Assembly: GCA_947247005.1 (NCBI GenBank)
Contig: OX365948.1
Coordinates: 5,518,001 to 5,582,000 of the forward strand
DNA: 64,000 bases
Source of the DNA: Spisula solida
Lineage: Eukaryota; Mollusca; Bivalvia; Venerida; Mactridae
Direction of reading: 5' to 3'
A program made the position numbers and the translations under genes. The notes under the pieces were generated by a model that had not been told where the DNA came from, ran no database searches, and worked only from the letters and a program-made list of their open reading frames with translations. Below are positions 1-11,957 of this stretch, one piece after another (the stretch's first letter is position 1; each line of letters begins with the position of its first letter).

Positions 1-345
1 GGCCTGGACAAGAATTAGTATAAAAAATACAAAGGCGAATAACTAAACAAATATGCAATCAAGAGTTATGGTTCTTGTGCACTGCACTTCCTCTCAATGT
101 GGTCTATTCACCTATGAAGTTTCAAAATGATATCTCTAATACTGTTCAAGTTATGGCCCGATCAAGAATTAAGTATGAAAAATTACAAAGGGGAATAACG
201 CATAAAATATACAATCAAGAGTTATGGTTCTTGTGCACTGCACTTCCAATTAATGAGGTCTATTCACCTATGAAGTTTCATATTGATATCTCTAATACTG
301 TTCAAGTTATTGCCCGGACAAAAGTGTGACGGACGGACGGAAGGA
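1..345 (+). repeat. 156-bp tandem-core repeat, 'gagttatgg' family (R), copy 1
   Basis: About two units with a 156-bp period: 'gttatggttcttgtgcactg' starts at 65 and again at 221. It ends in a 'gacggacggacggaagg' tract. Related copies lie reversed at 5,445-5,800 and diverged at 32,620-33,690. The 84-aa frame across it is a by-product of the repeat. This is a non-coding interspersed repeat, cut by the window edge. Confidence 0.75.
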
Positions 346-771
346 CGGACAAAGCGTCGACAAAAATGTGACGACCTCTAGAGTGTAAACAAGGTTTTTC
401 TTTGATGTGACCTTGTGACCTAGTTTTTGACCACAGATGACCCATTTACGAACTTGGCCTAGATTTTATACTGACAAACATTGTGATCAAGTTTCATATA
501 AATTGGGTATAAAGCAGGTGATCTCTAGAATGTTAACAAGGTTTTACTTCAATGTGAACTTGTAACCTAGTTTTTGACCCCAGATGACCCAGTTGCGAAC
601 TTGACCTAGATTTCATAACAACACATATTGTGACCATGTTCCATTCTGATTACATCAAAAATATGATCTCTAAGAAGATTGTTAACAAGGTTTTTCTTTG
701 ATATGACATTGTGACCTAGTTTTTGACCGCAGATGACCCTGTTACAAAATTGACCTAGATTTTATAGCGAC

Positions 772-1750
772 AATTCTAACATAGCACGTGAGATTTGCCT
801 TCTTTGCGTATATTGAGCTTACCATATTTTATTACCGCGATAAAATATGGCTGTTCCCATTTACCCATCGTTCACAAGTACTATTGACAGAACGGGAATT
901 TTACATAAATTTCGTGGCTAAAGTTGGGTTATAAATACTACAGTTCAATGTAAACAAATACTAGAAACAAAATGATGCAAATAGATCCAACAAAAATAAC
1001 ATGTTTAAATAATAATCGATATTTTTTAAACAGTGGAGTTTTTACGGGAAAGCTTTTTACATGAGCGCCGCTTTTCAACGTCACTTGTCGAATGGAAAAT
1101 AGCGCATTCTGTTTGAATGCAAATATTTCGCACATCACGCCTTGGTTTCTCATAATATATGTTTAGAAGTATTCCTTGTGCCTGTTTTATTTATCAGACA
1201 CATGCGTGGATGTCAGATCAACACCAATCCGTTATTTATAGCTTTAAAATCGATATACATGTCCTTTTAGTTCGAACAGGAAGTAGAGCAGTTAGAGTCA
1301 TTGACAACCAAAGAACAAAACACACAATCGCCTGAATTTACTGTAAATGATACTTAAACGAGTATTTCTTCTCTCATCTCACTTGATGTGTATTTGTTTA
1401 GATGTCGATTATGTAACGGCATGGAAAATATTGAACAAAAACGTATTAAAATCGATAAATCGAGAGTCAAAATATGGGGCGTTAATTTGAACAGCGCGTA
1501 AGATTTAACGGTGCAGAGGTAAAAAATTAGGTCGCATTTTGTTGCTGTAAAATACGAAATGTATGCGATGTTAGAATCGAAATAACGAATATGTGGCCAT
1601 ATTTTATTGCGTAATAAAATATAGGCACTCGTTTTGATGCGATCATTAAATCACTCGTGCTACGCACTCGTGATTTAATTACTACGCATCAACACTCGTG
1701 CCTATATTTTATTACGCAATAAAATATGGTCACATATTCGTTATTTCTTA
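772..1750. mobile_element. ~975-bp foldback-type insertion inside a tandem-core unit
   Basis: The left flank ends 'tttatagcgacaa' and the right resumes 'aacattgtgaccaag', which together rebuild the uninterrupted unit seen at 465-490. The insert is therefore a discrete later arrival. Its right end is a strong foldback (1579-1747). 'attctaacat' at the left end is repeated inverted near 1568-1577. No long frame is present; a 71-aa minus frame at 938-1153 is not recognisable. No clear target duplication was seen. Confidence 0.65.
1579..1747. repeat. Near-perfect 169-bp inverted repeat
   Basis: Arms of about 76 nt run from 'gaaataacgaatatgtg' at 1579 to 'cacatattcgttatttc' ending at 1747, with only a few mismatches. 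They include two 'tattttatta' blocks and an inner 'attaaatcac…gtgatttaat' hairpin. It would fold into a long stem. It forms the terminus of the insertion in which it lies. Confidence 0.85.
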
Positions 1751-2687
1751 AACATTGTGACCAAGCTTCATATAGATTAGGTTAAAAATGTGACCTCTAG
1801 ATTGTTAACAAGGTTTATCTTTGATTTGACCTGGTGACCTAGTTTTTGACCCCAGATGACTCAATTACAAACTTGACCTAGATTGCATAGAGACATAAAT
1901 TTTGCCCAAGTTTCATTAAGATTTTGTTAAAAATGTGACCTCTAGACTGTTAACAAGGTTTTTCTTTGATGTGACCTAGTGACTTAGTTTTTGACCCCAG
2001 ATGACCAAAATACGAACTTGATCTGAATTTGATAGAGACATAGATTGTGACCAAGTTTCATTAAGATTGTCAAAAATGTGACCTCTAGAGTGTTAACACG
2101 GTTTTTCTTTGATGTGACCTGGTGACATAGTTTTTGACCCCAGATGACCAAAATACGAACTTGACCTAAATTTGGTAGATACATAGACTGTGACAAAGTT
2201 TCATTAAGATTATGTGAAAAATGTGATCTCTCGAGTGTTAACAAGGTTTTTCTTTGATGTGACCTGGTGACGTAGCTTTTGACCCCAGATGACCCAATTA
2301 GAAACCTGACCTAGATTTCATAGAGAAATACATTGTGACCAAACTTAAACATTAATATTATGTGAAAAATGTGACCTCTAGATTGTTAACAAGGTTTTTC
2401 TTTGATGTGAAAATAGTGACCTAGTTTTTAACCCCAGATGACCCAATTACGAACCTGACCTAGATTACATAAAGACAAACATTGAGACCAAGTTTCATGA
2501 AGATTAAGTGAAAACTGTGACCTCTAGAGTGTTAACAGTCCAATTGTTGACGGTGGACGGTAGACGACGTACAAAAGGGTGAACACAATAGTTCACCTTG
2601 AGCACAAGTGAGCTAACTAGGTCAATATGTCGAATCATAGAAGAAAACATTATTTAGGTAACCATAGAGGCATGCATGCAATACTTT

Positions 2688-2737
2688 GACAGGTGAGAGA
2701 CCTACATGTATGGCCCTTTGGGGCCTCTTGATATGCT
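2688..2737 (-). repeat. Isolated end ('foot') of a P-type element
   Basis: 'acaggtgagagacctacatg' then 'ggccctttggggcctcttg' matches the end at 11,846-11,882 ('aaggtgagcgacctaggg…ggccctcttgtt') of the large P copy. No core units follow on the right, so this is a solo or truncated end. An 81-aa frame starting here reads through the repeat and is not treated as a gene. Confidence 0.55.
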
Positions 2738-3759
2738 TTCTGAACGCAGTGGTGCAGGAGAGTGCCGTTACCTTCTCTGTCCAATTTTCTTTGATTTTGT
2801 TTTCATATACGACGTATTATAGTAGTCACAAACCAAACGTTTTAAATCGTGATTCACGTACTGTTGGTCAAACTCCTGGGGATCAAAATGAAATACATGC
2901 AAAAAACGTGCAGTTATTACGAATTACTTAAATTTTGGAAACTTCTGAAATGCACGTGATTCACGCTGCGTTAGTAAAAGTCTAAAAAAGACCGTGCAGG
3001 AATTGCGAATGACGTAAATAAAAGTCTGACAAGCACGTGATTCACGTATCGCTAGTTAGGCGATGCGGCAATCTTTAACATACATTGTATGTGGGTATAT
3101 TGTTAGGGTCACCCTTGACGGTTTATTCATATGCGGCGCCTTTTTCAAAGTCATTATAAAGATATATATGGCGGTTAGGCTCTCCTCATATGAAGTTGAT
3201 GCCTCCTGGTCATCTCAATATGGAAATGCAACCATTGCGACTTCAAATATAGAAAATATTGAACCCTTGATTGGTCCTCGGGCCAGCTAGTTGGTGCATG
3301 TCGTCATCGCATATAATGTTGATCAATTGTAGGAGAGTTTATGTCCTTTGTTTATTTTCTTCTTATAATAAAACATATTTTTAGTCCCGTTATTTACGGT
3401 CCATTCAAGAGGTTTTGTAAGACATAAGTACCCAGCCTAGTTGTGCAATTTCCGTCGGCGCACAACGGTCGAGAACGTGTTTCGGGAGTAACTGCTCGCC
3501 AGTTAACAACGGGAAGTAATTATGTTTACACTTTTGGGTTTCGGGCGTCCAGTATTTCGCCGTACTCTAATTCAAACAGTTTTATCTAGGCCAAGTTTAT
3601 GAGCCCAATCGGCCCATACCTTTTTAGATTATGCCCTTGATTTATCCCCAAAAAGTGAACATTTACTACCACCAGGAATTGTTTGTGCGGCTGCAGAGAT
3701 TAACCATCTACTGTTGTTCTTATTTTTAGTCTGTCGGTGGCTGATGCTTTCAGCAGCTT

Positions 3760-3966
3760 TCTACAGCTGAAACTAGGTCAAATTAGCTGTATTATGGTGG
3801 AAACTGAGTCTATTGACTTTTGACAACTGGGACGTTCGACTTTTTGACACCTGAGGTTTCCCTTTACGATTTCTATTTCCCTTTCGGCACAGTGCCGTGT
3901 AATTGTGGTATGTGAGTGTTTTATGTGTTCTGTGTTCCGAAGGTTTACCCATTTTGCGGACATTCA
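3760..3966 (+). repeat. Interspersed repeat family G, copy 1
   Basis: Contains 'cagctgaaactaggtcaaat' followed by 'cacagtgccgtgtaattgtg'. The same two blocks recur at 30,380-30,700 (inverted), 50,480-50,640, 51,650-51,840 (inverted), 52,590-52,690 and 57,225-57,335. The first block is a run of loose ~35-bp subunits built on 'agctgaaa..cctagtttcag'. Class unknown; no RT or transposase is visible. Confidence 0.6.
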
Positions 3967-4034
3967 ATGCTCGACTCTGGCGCTGTGTACGGGTATTGAT
4001 AAATTGTATGTGAGCTATTGAGTTCGAACATTTT

Positions 4035-4450
4035 TCTGTCGTACGTCGTCAACAATTGGACTGTTAACACTCGTAAAGGTCACAATGTTCACTTAATATT
4101 TTTATAAACTTGGTCATAATGTTTGTATAAAATCTAGGCGATGTTCGTTACTGGGTCATCTGGGGTTGATCTAGGTGACTAGTTCAAATCAAAGACAAAC
4201 CACTTTTAACACTATTGAGATCACGTTTTTTATCTTTATGTAACCTGACCACAAAAGGTGTCTTTCGTTAATCTAGGTCAAGTTCTCACCTGGGTCAAAA
4301 ACTAGGTCAACAGATAGAGGAAAACACCTGTTAACACTCTCGATGTCTCATTGCTAGCATAATTTTTATGAAACCTGGTCATAATGTGTCTCTGTACAAG
4401 TTAGGACAAGTTCATAACTGGGGTTAAAAACTACGTCACCAGCAAAAGTA
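4035..4450 (-). repeat. P-type tandem-core element, inverted copy 2
   Basis: It opens with 'gtacgtcgtcaacaattgg' then 'actgttaacact', the reverse complement of the right end of copy 1 near 2530-2575. About three reversed core units follow ('ctgggtcatctgggg', 'aactaggtcaacag'). Copies 1 and 2 are therefore arranged tail to tail around 2.6-4.0 kb. Confidence 0.65.
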
Positions 4451-4483
4451 AGGGGTCAAATATTTAAGTCATATCTTATAAAC

Positions 4484-5104
4484 AAGAGGATCATAGATCC
4501 TGGGGCGCTCACCTGCTAAACATGGCCAAACATGAACTTTACCTTAAGTCATCATGATAACGTTTGATTAGACTTCATGAAGGTTAAAGCAAAACTGAGG
4601 CCTCCAGAGTGTTAACAAGGTTTCGCTATTATCTAACATATTGACCTAGTTTTTTACCCACATGACCCAACTTTAAACGTGACCTTAAGGTCATCAAGAT
4701 AAACATTTTGACCAAAGTTGATGAAGATTAAAGCAAAAATATGGCCTCTTGAGTGTTAATAAGGTTTTTCTATTATTTGACCTATTGACCTAGTTTTTGA
4801 CCCCACATGACCCAACTTCGAACTTGACCTTAAGGTCACCAAGATAATCATTTTGACCAAACTTCATGAAGATTAAAGTAACAATGTGGCCTCCAGAGCG
4901 TTAACAAGGTTATCCTATTATTTGACCTTTTGACCTAGTTTTTGACCCCACATGACCTAACTTCAAACTTGACCTAGATTTTATTAAGATACAACTAGTG
5001 ACCAAGTGCTAGAGTGTTAACGGTCAAAAGTCTAACGGACAGACGGACGACGGACAAACAACACTCACAAAAGCTCACCTTGCCACTTTGTGGCAGGTGA
5101 GCTA
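4484..5104 (+). repeat. P-type tandem-core element, copy 3, both ends present
   Basis: The left end is 'aacaagaggatcatagatcc' plus 'gcgctcacctg'. The core is about four ~140-bp units ('gacctagtttttgacccc', 'aacttgacct'). The right end is a 'gacggacgacggac' tract and a terminal hairpin, 'agctcacctt-gccac…gtggc-aggtgagct'. This is the most complete small member in the window and defines both ends of the family. Confidence 0.7.
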
Positions 5105-5444
5105 AAAACGACTGATTCTGCCTTAATTGCAAGTCTTCGGGTGAGCGTTAATAAGTGTACTGTACGGATTTTTTTATTGCATTCGTCTGGTTTAAAATAT
5201 TCGACATAATGTTCGAGTTAGGTATTCGAGGACCAGTTGTAAAGTAGGATTCCTGTCTACTAAATAGTAAAGTGGATGATTTTAGCTGTGTCGTACCCCT
5301 TCGGTGCCTTCCCAGTTTGATGTTCTATTAATCTCCCCAACTATTTTTAGGGAGCATATAGTCGCCGCTTTGCCCCGTCACATATTTTGTCCGGATGATA
5401 ACCACCTATTAATTTAAAACTTTGCATCTGCATAAATCGTATTG

Positions 5445-5800
5445 GGGGAAAGTGCAGTGTACAAGAACCATAACTCTTCATTGCGTTTTTTCGGAATAAT
5501 TCCCTTTGAAATTAGTCTTACTTAATTCTTGTCCTCGCCTTAACTTATACACTGTTAGAGATATCATTTTGAAACTTCATAGGTGAATATATCTCATTAA
5601 TAGGATGTGCAGTGCCCAAGAACCATAACTCTTTATTGCATATTTTTGGACTTATCCCCATTTTTACGTTGTAAGTCAATGCCATAAAACCTACAATATT
5701 GGATACATCAATATTGAAATCTCATTCAGTACAAGTGCAGTTCCAAAGAACGGTTACTCTCTTGTCCATATTTTAAAGCATTTTCTGTGACACACACCCG
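5445..5800 (-). repeat. R-family 156-bp repeat, inverted copy 2
   Basis: 'gtgcagtgtacaagaaccat' and 'gtgcccaagaaccataactc' are reverse complements of the units at 1-345. Two degenerate units plus a partial third. The ~340 bp to the left (5,105-5,444) hold nothing I recognise. Confidence 0.65.
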
Positions 5801-6074
5801 ACGGGGAGCATCACCTGTCGCTGACGGATCTTGTATTTTAGGTACGTATGTTTAAAGACAGACATATTAAGTTGTGACCCGTCAACGGAAACCCTTAAAC
5901 GATTCTGTGGTTTTAAGACAAAATGTAAATTTGATTGTACGTGGGTGACTACAAGCTACATTGTAGTAGTCATAATACCAATATTCGCCGAAGTAATGTT
6001 CTAGTTATTAGCCTCCTACCGGTTTTTCAACAAATAGGTTTGCCCTCCGTCCATCCGTGCCCTGACTCTTCCTC

Positions 6075-6395
6075 CGTCAAAAAACTGGATCCCGACATAA
6101 TTCAATCAGTTTCAAAGTTAGGTTTATGAAATGGGGTATGTGGATAGGAAACAATAAGGGGATTATGCACGTCTAAGAAATGTTGATTCTGACAAAATTC
6201 TGGTTGTTATGGATACGGAAATAAAGATTATACTTCGAAAAATTGGATCCTGCCATAACTCAAAAAGTTTCTGCCAAGCTAGGACTATGCAACTTGGTAT
6301 ATAGAAAGGGGTCTAAAGGTAGTATACTGCAATCATTTTTTTATTCTGACAAGAATTGAGGTTGCTGTGAATACAGAAATAGTTTAATTACTTCC
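6075..6395 (+). repeat. Two-unit ~157-bp degenerate tandem repeat
   Basis: 'aaaactggatcccgacataa' near 6081 and 'aaaattggatcctgccataa' near 6237 start two similar units sharing 'cagaaata'- and 'ttctgaca'-type blocks. No frame of note. The flanks 5,801-6,074 and 6,396-6,628 show nothing else. Confidence 0.5.
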
Positions 6396-6628
6396 ATTTA
6401 TTAGGAAATTTGTATAAACCAAAAATTATCAATGCTAGTTTGACGATTGAAGATATGTGCATAGAGCTCAATGTTGGGATGCCACCTAATAATAAATGCT
6501 TCACTTTGACAAAGATGATGTTGCCATAGCAACAGAAACATTGGACATAATTTAAAGGTCATGGCTTCAATCTGGTAGTGGACTTCTGTTTTGCTTCAAT
6601 TACTAATGGCTTGTTGTTTTGTGACTTG

Positions 6629-7605
6629 TACGAGGGTCATCCGTAAAGTTCTAGGACAGCATGTAAAACCTTTAATTAAAGATTTACTACAATTTTAAAA
6701 TTCATACCATAAGTAGAATGGCATGTTATGAATTTGAATATTGCAAATTAATATTGCGGAGTTAACATATGCGTAAGTTATCGTTGCTAAGGCATCGCCT
6801 GTAGAGAACTACGAAGCAGTCCAAATTTTAAACTTAATGTTATTACGTTTGTCATTATTCAGTTACCGTATCTCTTTTGTAAATTGTATCATTTACCGAA
6901 GGTTTCTCATGATTGACATATATTATTCGTTATGTCTGTCCCCAAATTTTAAAACAATATCTAGTAAAATAACAAAATTATTTAAAAGTACACGTCGCTC
7001 CAGAGTTTCAACGCTCACTGTCAGAGGTGTCAACGTCAAATCATACGAAACACTTGAATTCATTTCAAATGCTCAGTTGTTCTGAGAAGTATTAATTACA
7101 CTTCTGGTTGAAGAAATGGATGGTCATAGTGTGTTTGTTGGAATGGATGGATAACAGTCGAGATAGTCCGAACTTGGCTAAAATGGAATTTGCCGTCTTT
7201 TACCATGATTTTGAAAGGGATATAATTATGTAGTAAACGATCCGGGGATTCTTATAAACTCAGCGAAGTACAAAACAATTTTGAAAAGATATGCATGTTT
7301 GTGATACAGATAAATTTATGAAAATAAGAAATAGCGACATCGTTAATGCGTACCATGTGGTGGAGGGCGTTTGGACATATGAAAAGCTATTTTGACGTCA
7401 TGGCGTTATTATAGTATTTTGAGTGCTTCGTAACAGTGGTTGTGATAATTTAAAAGTAATGTAGAATTTTTAAGTGTAAATATTTTGCACAATATTTCGT
7501 TTATAAATCACAAATAGATATAAGTTTTAGGAAATGTTATGTTAATGATTTAACGGATATTTTTACAATGAGTCTTGTCCTAGAACTTTACGGATGACCC
7601 TCGAT
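6629..7605. mobile_element. Non-autonomous TIR element, perfect 28-bp TIR (E1)
   Basis: The terminal repeat 'cgagggtcatccgtaaag' plus 'ttctaggaca' at 6631-6658 is present exactly inverted at 7576-7603. The left flank is TA; the right reads AT, so a TA duplication is not intact. Length about 973 bp. The best internal frame (6837-7085, 82 aa) lacks transposase motifs. The TIR begins CGAGGG, as in two other elements in this window (26,420 and 42,208), suggesting a shared mariner-type superfamily. Superfamily assignment is inference. Confidence 0.75.
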
Positions 7606-7882
7606 GTGCAACAATGTAATAACCATTTGGAAATAATTCGATAATAACAGTGCATGTACTTAGGAATGCGCAATTAACGATTACTGGTTGTCCGTCGGCG
7701 ATTTATATAATGATTTAGATTGGCGGTGCGATGTCTGCAAGTTAACAGTGTATTAATATAAAGTTACCAAACACATTACAGATTTGTGATGTGATTCACA
7801 TATGATGCACACAACATTATCGTAAACGAATAATAGGGTCTGATACAAAAACAGCTGCTCTCCTAGATATCCTTCACCTAAG

Positions 7883-10211
7883 GTTGATACTTGTCTTGGG
7901 CAATACCTTATTTAGATACTTGTCTTTGGCACTACCATGTCTAGACAATACCTTATATAGATACTTGTCTTGGGCAATACATTTTTTATATACTTGTGTT
8001 GGGTAAAACCTTATGTAGGTTCTTGTCCTGGGCATTCCTTATTTAGATACTTGTCTTGAGCAATACATTATTTATATACTTATCTTGGGTAATACCTTAT
8101 CTAGATACTTGTCTTATGTAATACCTTATCTAGATACTTGTCTTAGCTAATACCTTATCTAGATACTTGTCTTGGGAAATACATTATCTAGATACTTTTC
8201 TTTGACAATACCTGTTTTTGATACTTGTCTTGGGCAATACCTTATCTAGACAATACCTTATATAGATACTTGCCTTGGGCAATACATTTTTATATAGTTG
8301 TGTTGGGTAATACCTTATGTAGGTACTTGTCCTGGGCAATACCTTATTTTGATACTTGTCTTGGGCAATACATTATTTATATACTTGTCTTGTGTAATAC
8401 CTTATCTAGATACTTGTCTTATGTAAAACCTTATCTAGATACTTGTCTTAGGTAATACCTTATCTAGATACTTGTCTTGGGAAATACATTATCTAGATAC
8501 TTTTCTTTGGCAATACCTGTTTTTGATACTTGTCTTGGGTAATACCTTATTTAGATACTTGTATTGGGCAATAACTTATCTAATTACTTGTCTTTGGCAA
8601 TACCTTATTTAGATACTTGTCTTTAGCAATACCTTATTTAGATACTTGTCTTGGGTAATACCTTATCTAGATACTTGTCTTGGGTAATACCTTATCTAGA
8701 TACTTGTCTTGGGCAATAGCTTATTTATATACTTGTCTTGGGTAATACCTTATCTAGATACTTGTCTTGGGCAATAGCTTATTTATATACTTGTCTTGGG
8801 TAATACATTATCTAGATACTTGTCTTGGGCAATAGCTTATTTAGATACTTGTCTTGGGTAATACCTTATCTAGATACTTGTCTTGGGTAATACCTTATCT
8901 AGATACTTGTTCTTATTTAGATACTTGTCTCTGGCAATACCTTATTTAAATACTTGTCTTGGGCAATAACTTATCTAATTACTTGTCTTGGGCAAAACAT
9001 TATTTAGATACTTGTCTTGGGCAATACCTTATTTAGATACTTGTCTTTGGCAATACCTCATTTAGATACCTGTCTTGAGTAATACCTTATTTAGATACTT
9101 GTCGTGGGTAATACCTTATTTAGATACTTGTCTTGGGTAATACATTATTTAGATACTTGTCCTGGGTAATACATTATCTAGATACTTGTCTTGGGCAAAA
9201 CATTATCAAGATACTTGTCGTGGGGGATACATCTTGGGTAATACCTTATTTATATACTTGCAAAATACTTGCCTTGGGCAATACCTTATTTAGATACTTG
9301 TCTTGGGTAATACCTTATCTAGATACTTGTCTTGGGTAATACCTTATCTAGATACTTGTCTTGGGTAATACCTTCTCTAGAAAATTGTCTTGGGTAATAC
9401 CTTATCTAGATACTTGTCTTTGGCAATACCTTATTTAGATACTTGTCTTTAGCAATACCTTATTTAGATACTTGTCTTTAGCAATACCTTATTTAGATAC
9501 TTGTCTTGGGTAATACCTTATCTAGATACTTGTCTTGGGTAATACCTTATCTAGATACTTGTCTTGGGCAATAGCTTATTTATATACTTGTCTTGGGTAA
9601 TACCTTATCTAGATACATGTCTTGGGTAATACCTTATCTAGATACTTGTTCTTGGCAATACCTTATTTAGATACTTTTCTCGGGCAATACCTTATTTAAA
9701 TACTTTTCTTGGGCAATAACTTATCTAATTACTTGTCTTGGGCAATACCTTAATGAGATACTTGTCTTAGGTAATACCTTATCTAGATACTTGTCTTGGG
9801 AAATACATTATCTAGATACTTTTCTTTGGCAATACCTGTTTTTGATACTTGTCTAGGGTAATACCTTATTTAGATACTTGTCTTTGGCAATGACTTATCT
9901 AGATACTTGTCTTAGGCAATACCTTATTGAAATACTTGTCTTAGGTAATACCTTATCTAGATACTTGTCTTGGGAAATACATTATCTAGACACTTTTCTT
10001 TGGCAATACCTGTTTTTGATACTTTTCTTGGGTAATACCTTATTTAGATACTTGTCTTTGGCAATGACTTCTCTAGATTCTTGTCTTGGGCAATACATTA
10101 TCTCGATACTTTTCTTTGGCAATACCTGTTTTTCATACTTGTTTTAAGTAATACCTTATTTAGATCCTTGTCTTGGGAAATACATTATCTAGATACTTTT
10201 CTTGGGCAATA
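7883..10211 (+). repeat. 29-bp minisatellite, ~80 copies, part 1
   Basis: Consensus 'gatacttgtcttgggtaata' + 'ccttatcta', 29 bp, repeated with point variants for 2.3 kb. A higher-order pattern exists: a marked variant, 'aatacctgtttttgatac', appears near 8207, 8512, 9832, 10003 and later, each time preceded by 'gggaaatacattatctagat'. The array resumes at 11,883 after an inserted element. Small frames across it (60-100 aa, 'YLDTCLG'-like) are products of the repeat. Confidence 0.92.
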
Positions 10212-11882
10212 CCTGTTTTTAGCTCACCTGTCACAAAGTGACAAGGTGAGCTTTTGTGATCGCTCTTCGTCTGTCGTCCGTCCGTCCGTCCGTCCGTCCA
10301 CAATTGCTTGCGAACACACTAGAGGTCACAAATTTAGCCTAATCTTTATGAAACTTGGTCACAATGATCATCTCAACAAAATCTAGGCCAAGTTCGATAT
10401 TGGGTCATCTGGGGTCAAAAACTAGGTCACTAGGTCAAATCATAGAAAAACCTTGTGAACACATTAGAGGTCACAATTTTGACTTAATCTTTATGAAACT
10501 TGATCACAATGATCATCTCTATAAAATCTAGGTCAAGTTCGATATTGGGTCATCTGGGGTCAAAAACTAGGTCACTAGATCAAATCATAGAAAAACCTTG
10601 TGAACACATTAGAGGTCACAATTTTGACTTAATCTTTATGAAACTTGATCACAATGATCATCTCTATAAAATCTAGGTCAAGTTCGATATTGGGTCATCC
10701 GGGGTCATAAACTAGGTCACAAGGTCAAATCATAGATAAACCTTGTGTAGTCACTAGAGGTCACAATTTTGGTCTAATATTTATGAAACTTGGTCACAAT
10801 GATCATTTCAACAGAATCTAGGTCAAGTTCGATATTGGGTCATCAGGGGTCAAAAACTAGGTCACAAGGTCAAATCATAGAAAAACCTTGTGTAGTCACT
10901 AGAGGTCACAATTTTGACCTAGTCTTTATGAAACTTGGTCACAATGATCATCTCAACAAAATCTAGGTCAAGTTGATATTGGGTCATCTGGGGTCAAAAA
11001 CTAGGTCACAAGGTCAAATCATAGATAAACCTTGTGTAGTCACTAGAGGTCACAATTTTGGTCTAATCTTTATGAGACTTGGTCACAAAGATCATCGCAA
11101 TAAAATCTAGGTCAAGTTCGATAATGGGTCATCTGGGGTCAAAAACTAGGTCACAAGGTCAAATAATAGAAAAACCTTGTGTAGTCACTAGAGGTCACAG
11201 TTTTAGCATAATCTTTACGAAACTTGGTCACAATGATCTACACAACCAAATCTAGGTCAAGTTTGATATTGGGTCATCCGGGGTCAAAAACTAGGTCACA
11301 AGATCAAATCATAGAAAAACCTTGTGTAGTCACTAGAGGTCCCAGTTTTGGCCTGATCTTTATGAAACTTAGTCACAATGATCATAACAACAAAATCGAG
11401 GTCGAGTTCGATAATGGGTCATCTGGGGTCAAAAACTAGGTCACAAGGTCAAATCATAGAAATACCTTGCGTAGTCACTAGAGGTCACAATTTTTGTCTA
11501 ATCTTTATGAAACTCGGTCACAATGATCATCTCAAAAAAATCTAGATCAAGTTCGATATTGGGTCATCTGGGGTCAAAAACTAGGTCACAAGGTCAAATA
11601 ATAGAAAAACCTTGTGTAGTCACTAGAGGTCACAGTTTTGGCCTGATCTTTACGAAACTTGGTCACAATGATCATCTCAACAAAATCTAGGTCAAGTCCG
11701 ATATTGGTTTATCTGAGATCAAAAACTAGGTCATTAGGTCAAATCATATAAAAACCTTTTGTAGTCACTAGAGGTCACAATATTTGCCTAATCTGTATAA
11801 AACTTGGTCACAATGATCATCTTAACAAAATCTAGGTTAAATTCGAAAGGTGAGCGACCTAGGGCCCTTTGGGCCCTCTTGT
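10212..11882 (-). mobile_element. 1.67-kb P-type tandem-core element inserted in the minisatellite (copy 4)
   Basis: The left end (here the 3' end) is a hairpin, 'agctcacctgtcac…gtgacaaggtgagct', then 'gtccgtccgtccgtccgt'. The core is 10 units: the 'ggggtcaaaa' landmark falls at 10411, 10556, 10701, 10846, 10990, 11135, 11280, 11425, 11570 and (mutated) 11715, a strict 145-bp spacing with one 144. The right end is 'aaggtgagcgacctagggcc…gggccctcttgtt'. The minisatellite stops at 'aatacctgttttt' and resumes at 'gatacttgtcttggg', consistent with one insertion. No target duplication beyond a few T's. Encodes nothing obvious. Confidence 0.85.
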
Positions 11883-11957
11883 TGATACTTGTCTTGGGTA
11901 ATAACTTATCTAGATACTTGTCTTGAGCAATACCTTATCTAGATACTTGTCTTATGC
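11883..11957 (+). repeat. 29-bp minisatellite, part 2 (after the insertion)
   Basis: About two and a half further units in the same orientation and phase type as part 1. They end at 'cttatgcaacaatttag', where unrelated segmental-duplication sequence begins. Confidence 0.88.

Larger units (their letters stand above)
346..2625 (+). repeat. Tandem-core element, 145-bp 'gacctag' family (P), copy 1
   Basis: Eight or so degenerate units, each with 'gacctagtttttgacc' and 'cagatgaccc'. That landmark recurs near 429, 576, 725, 1848, 1993, 2136, 2281 and 2430, spacing 143-149 bp apart from a large gap where a separate insertion sits (about 772-1750). The right end (2,520-2,625) has a 'ggacggtagacgacgtac' tract and a short hairpin, 'gtgaac…gttcac', before 'gtgagct'. 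The form, a tandem core between distinct ends, resembles the 'pearl'-type non-autonomous elements of bivalves; that link is inference. No coding capacity. Confidence 0.75.

Noticed and set aside
2686..2931. 81-aa frame with an apparent signal peptide (MALWGLLICFLNAVV…)
   Set aside because: The hydrophobic start is encoded by the foot of a P-type repeat ('ggccctttggggcctcttg').
8225..10386. Open frames of 68-101 aa reading YLDTCLGQYLI-type repeats
   Set aside because: They arise from the 29-bp minisatellite and have no unique sequence or splice context.
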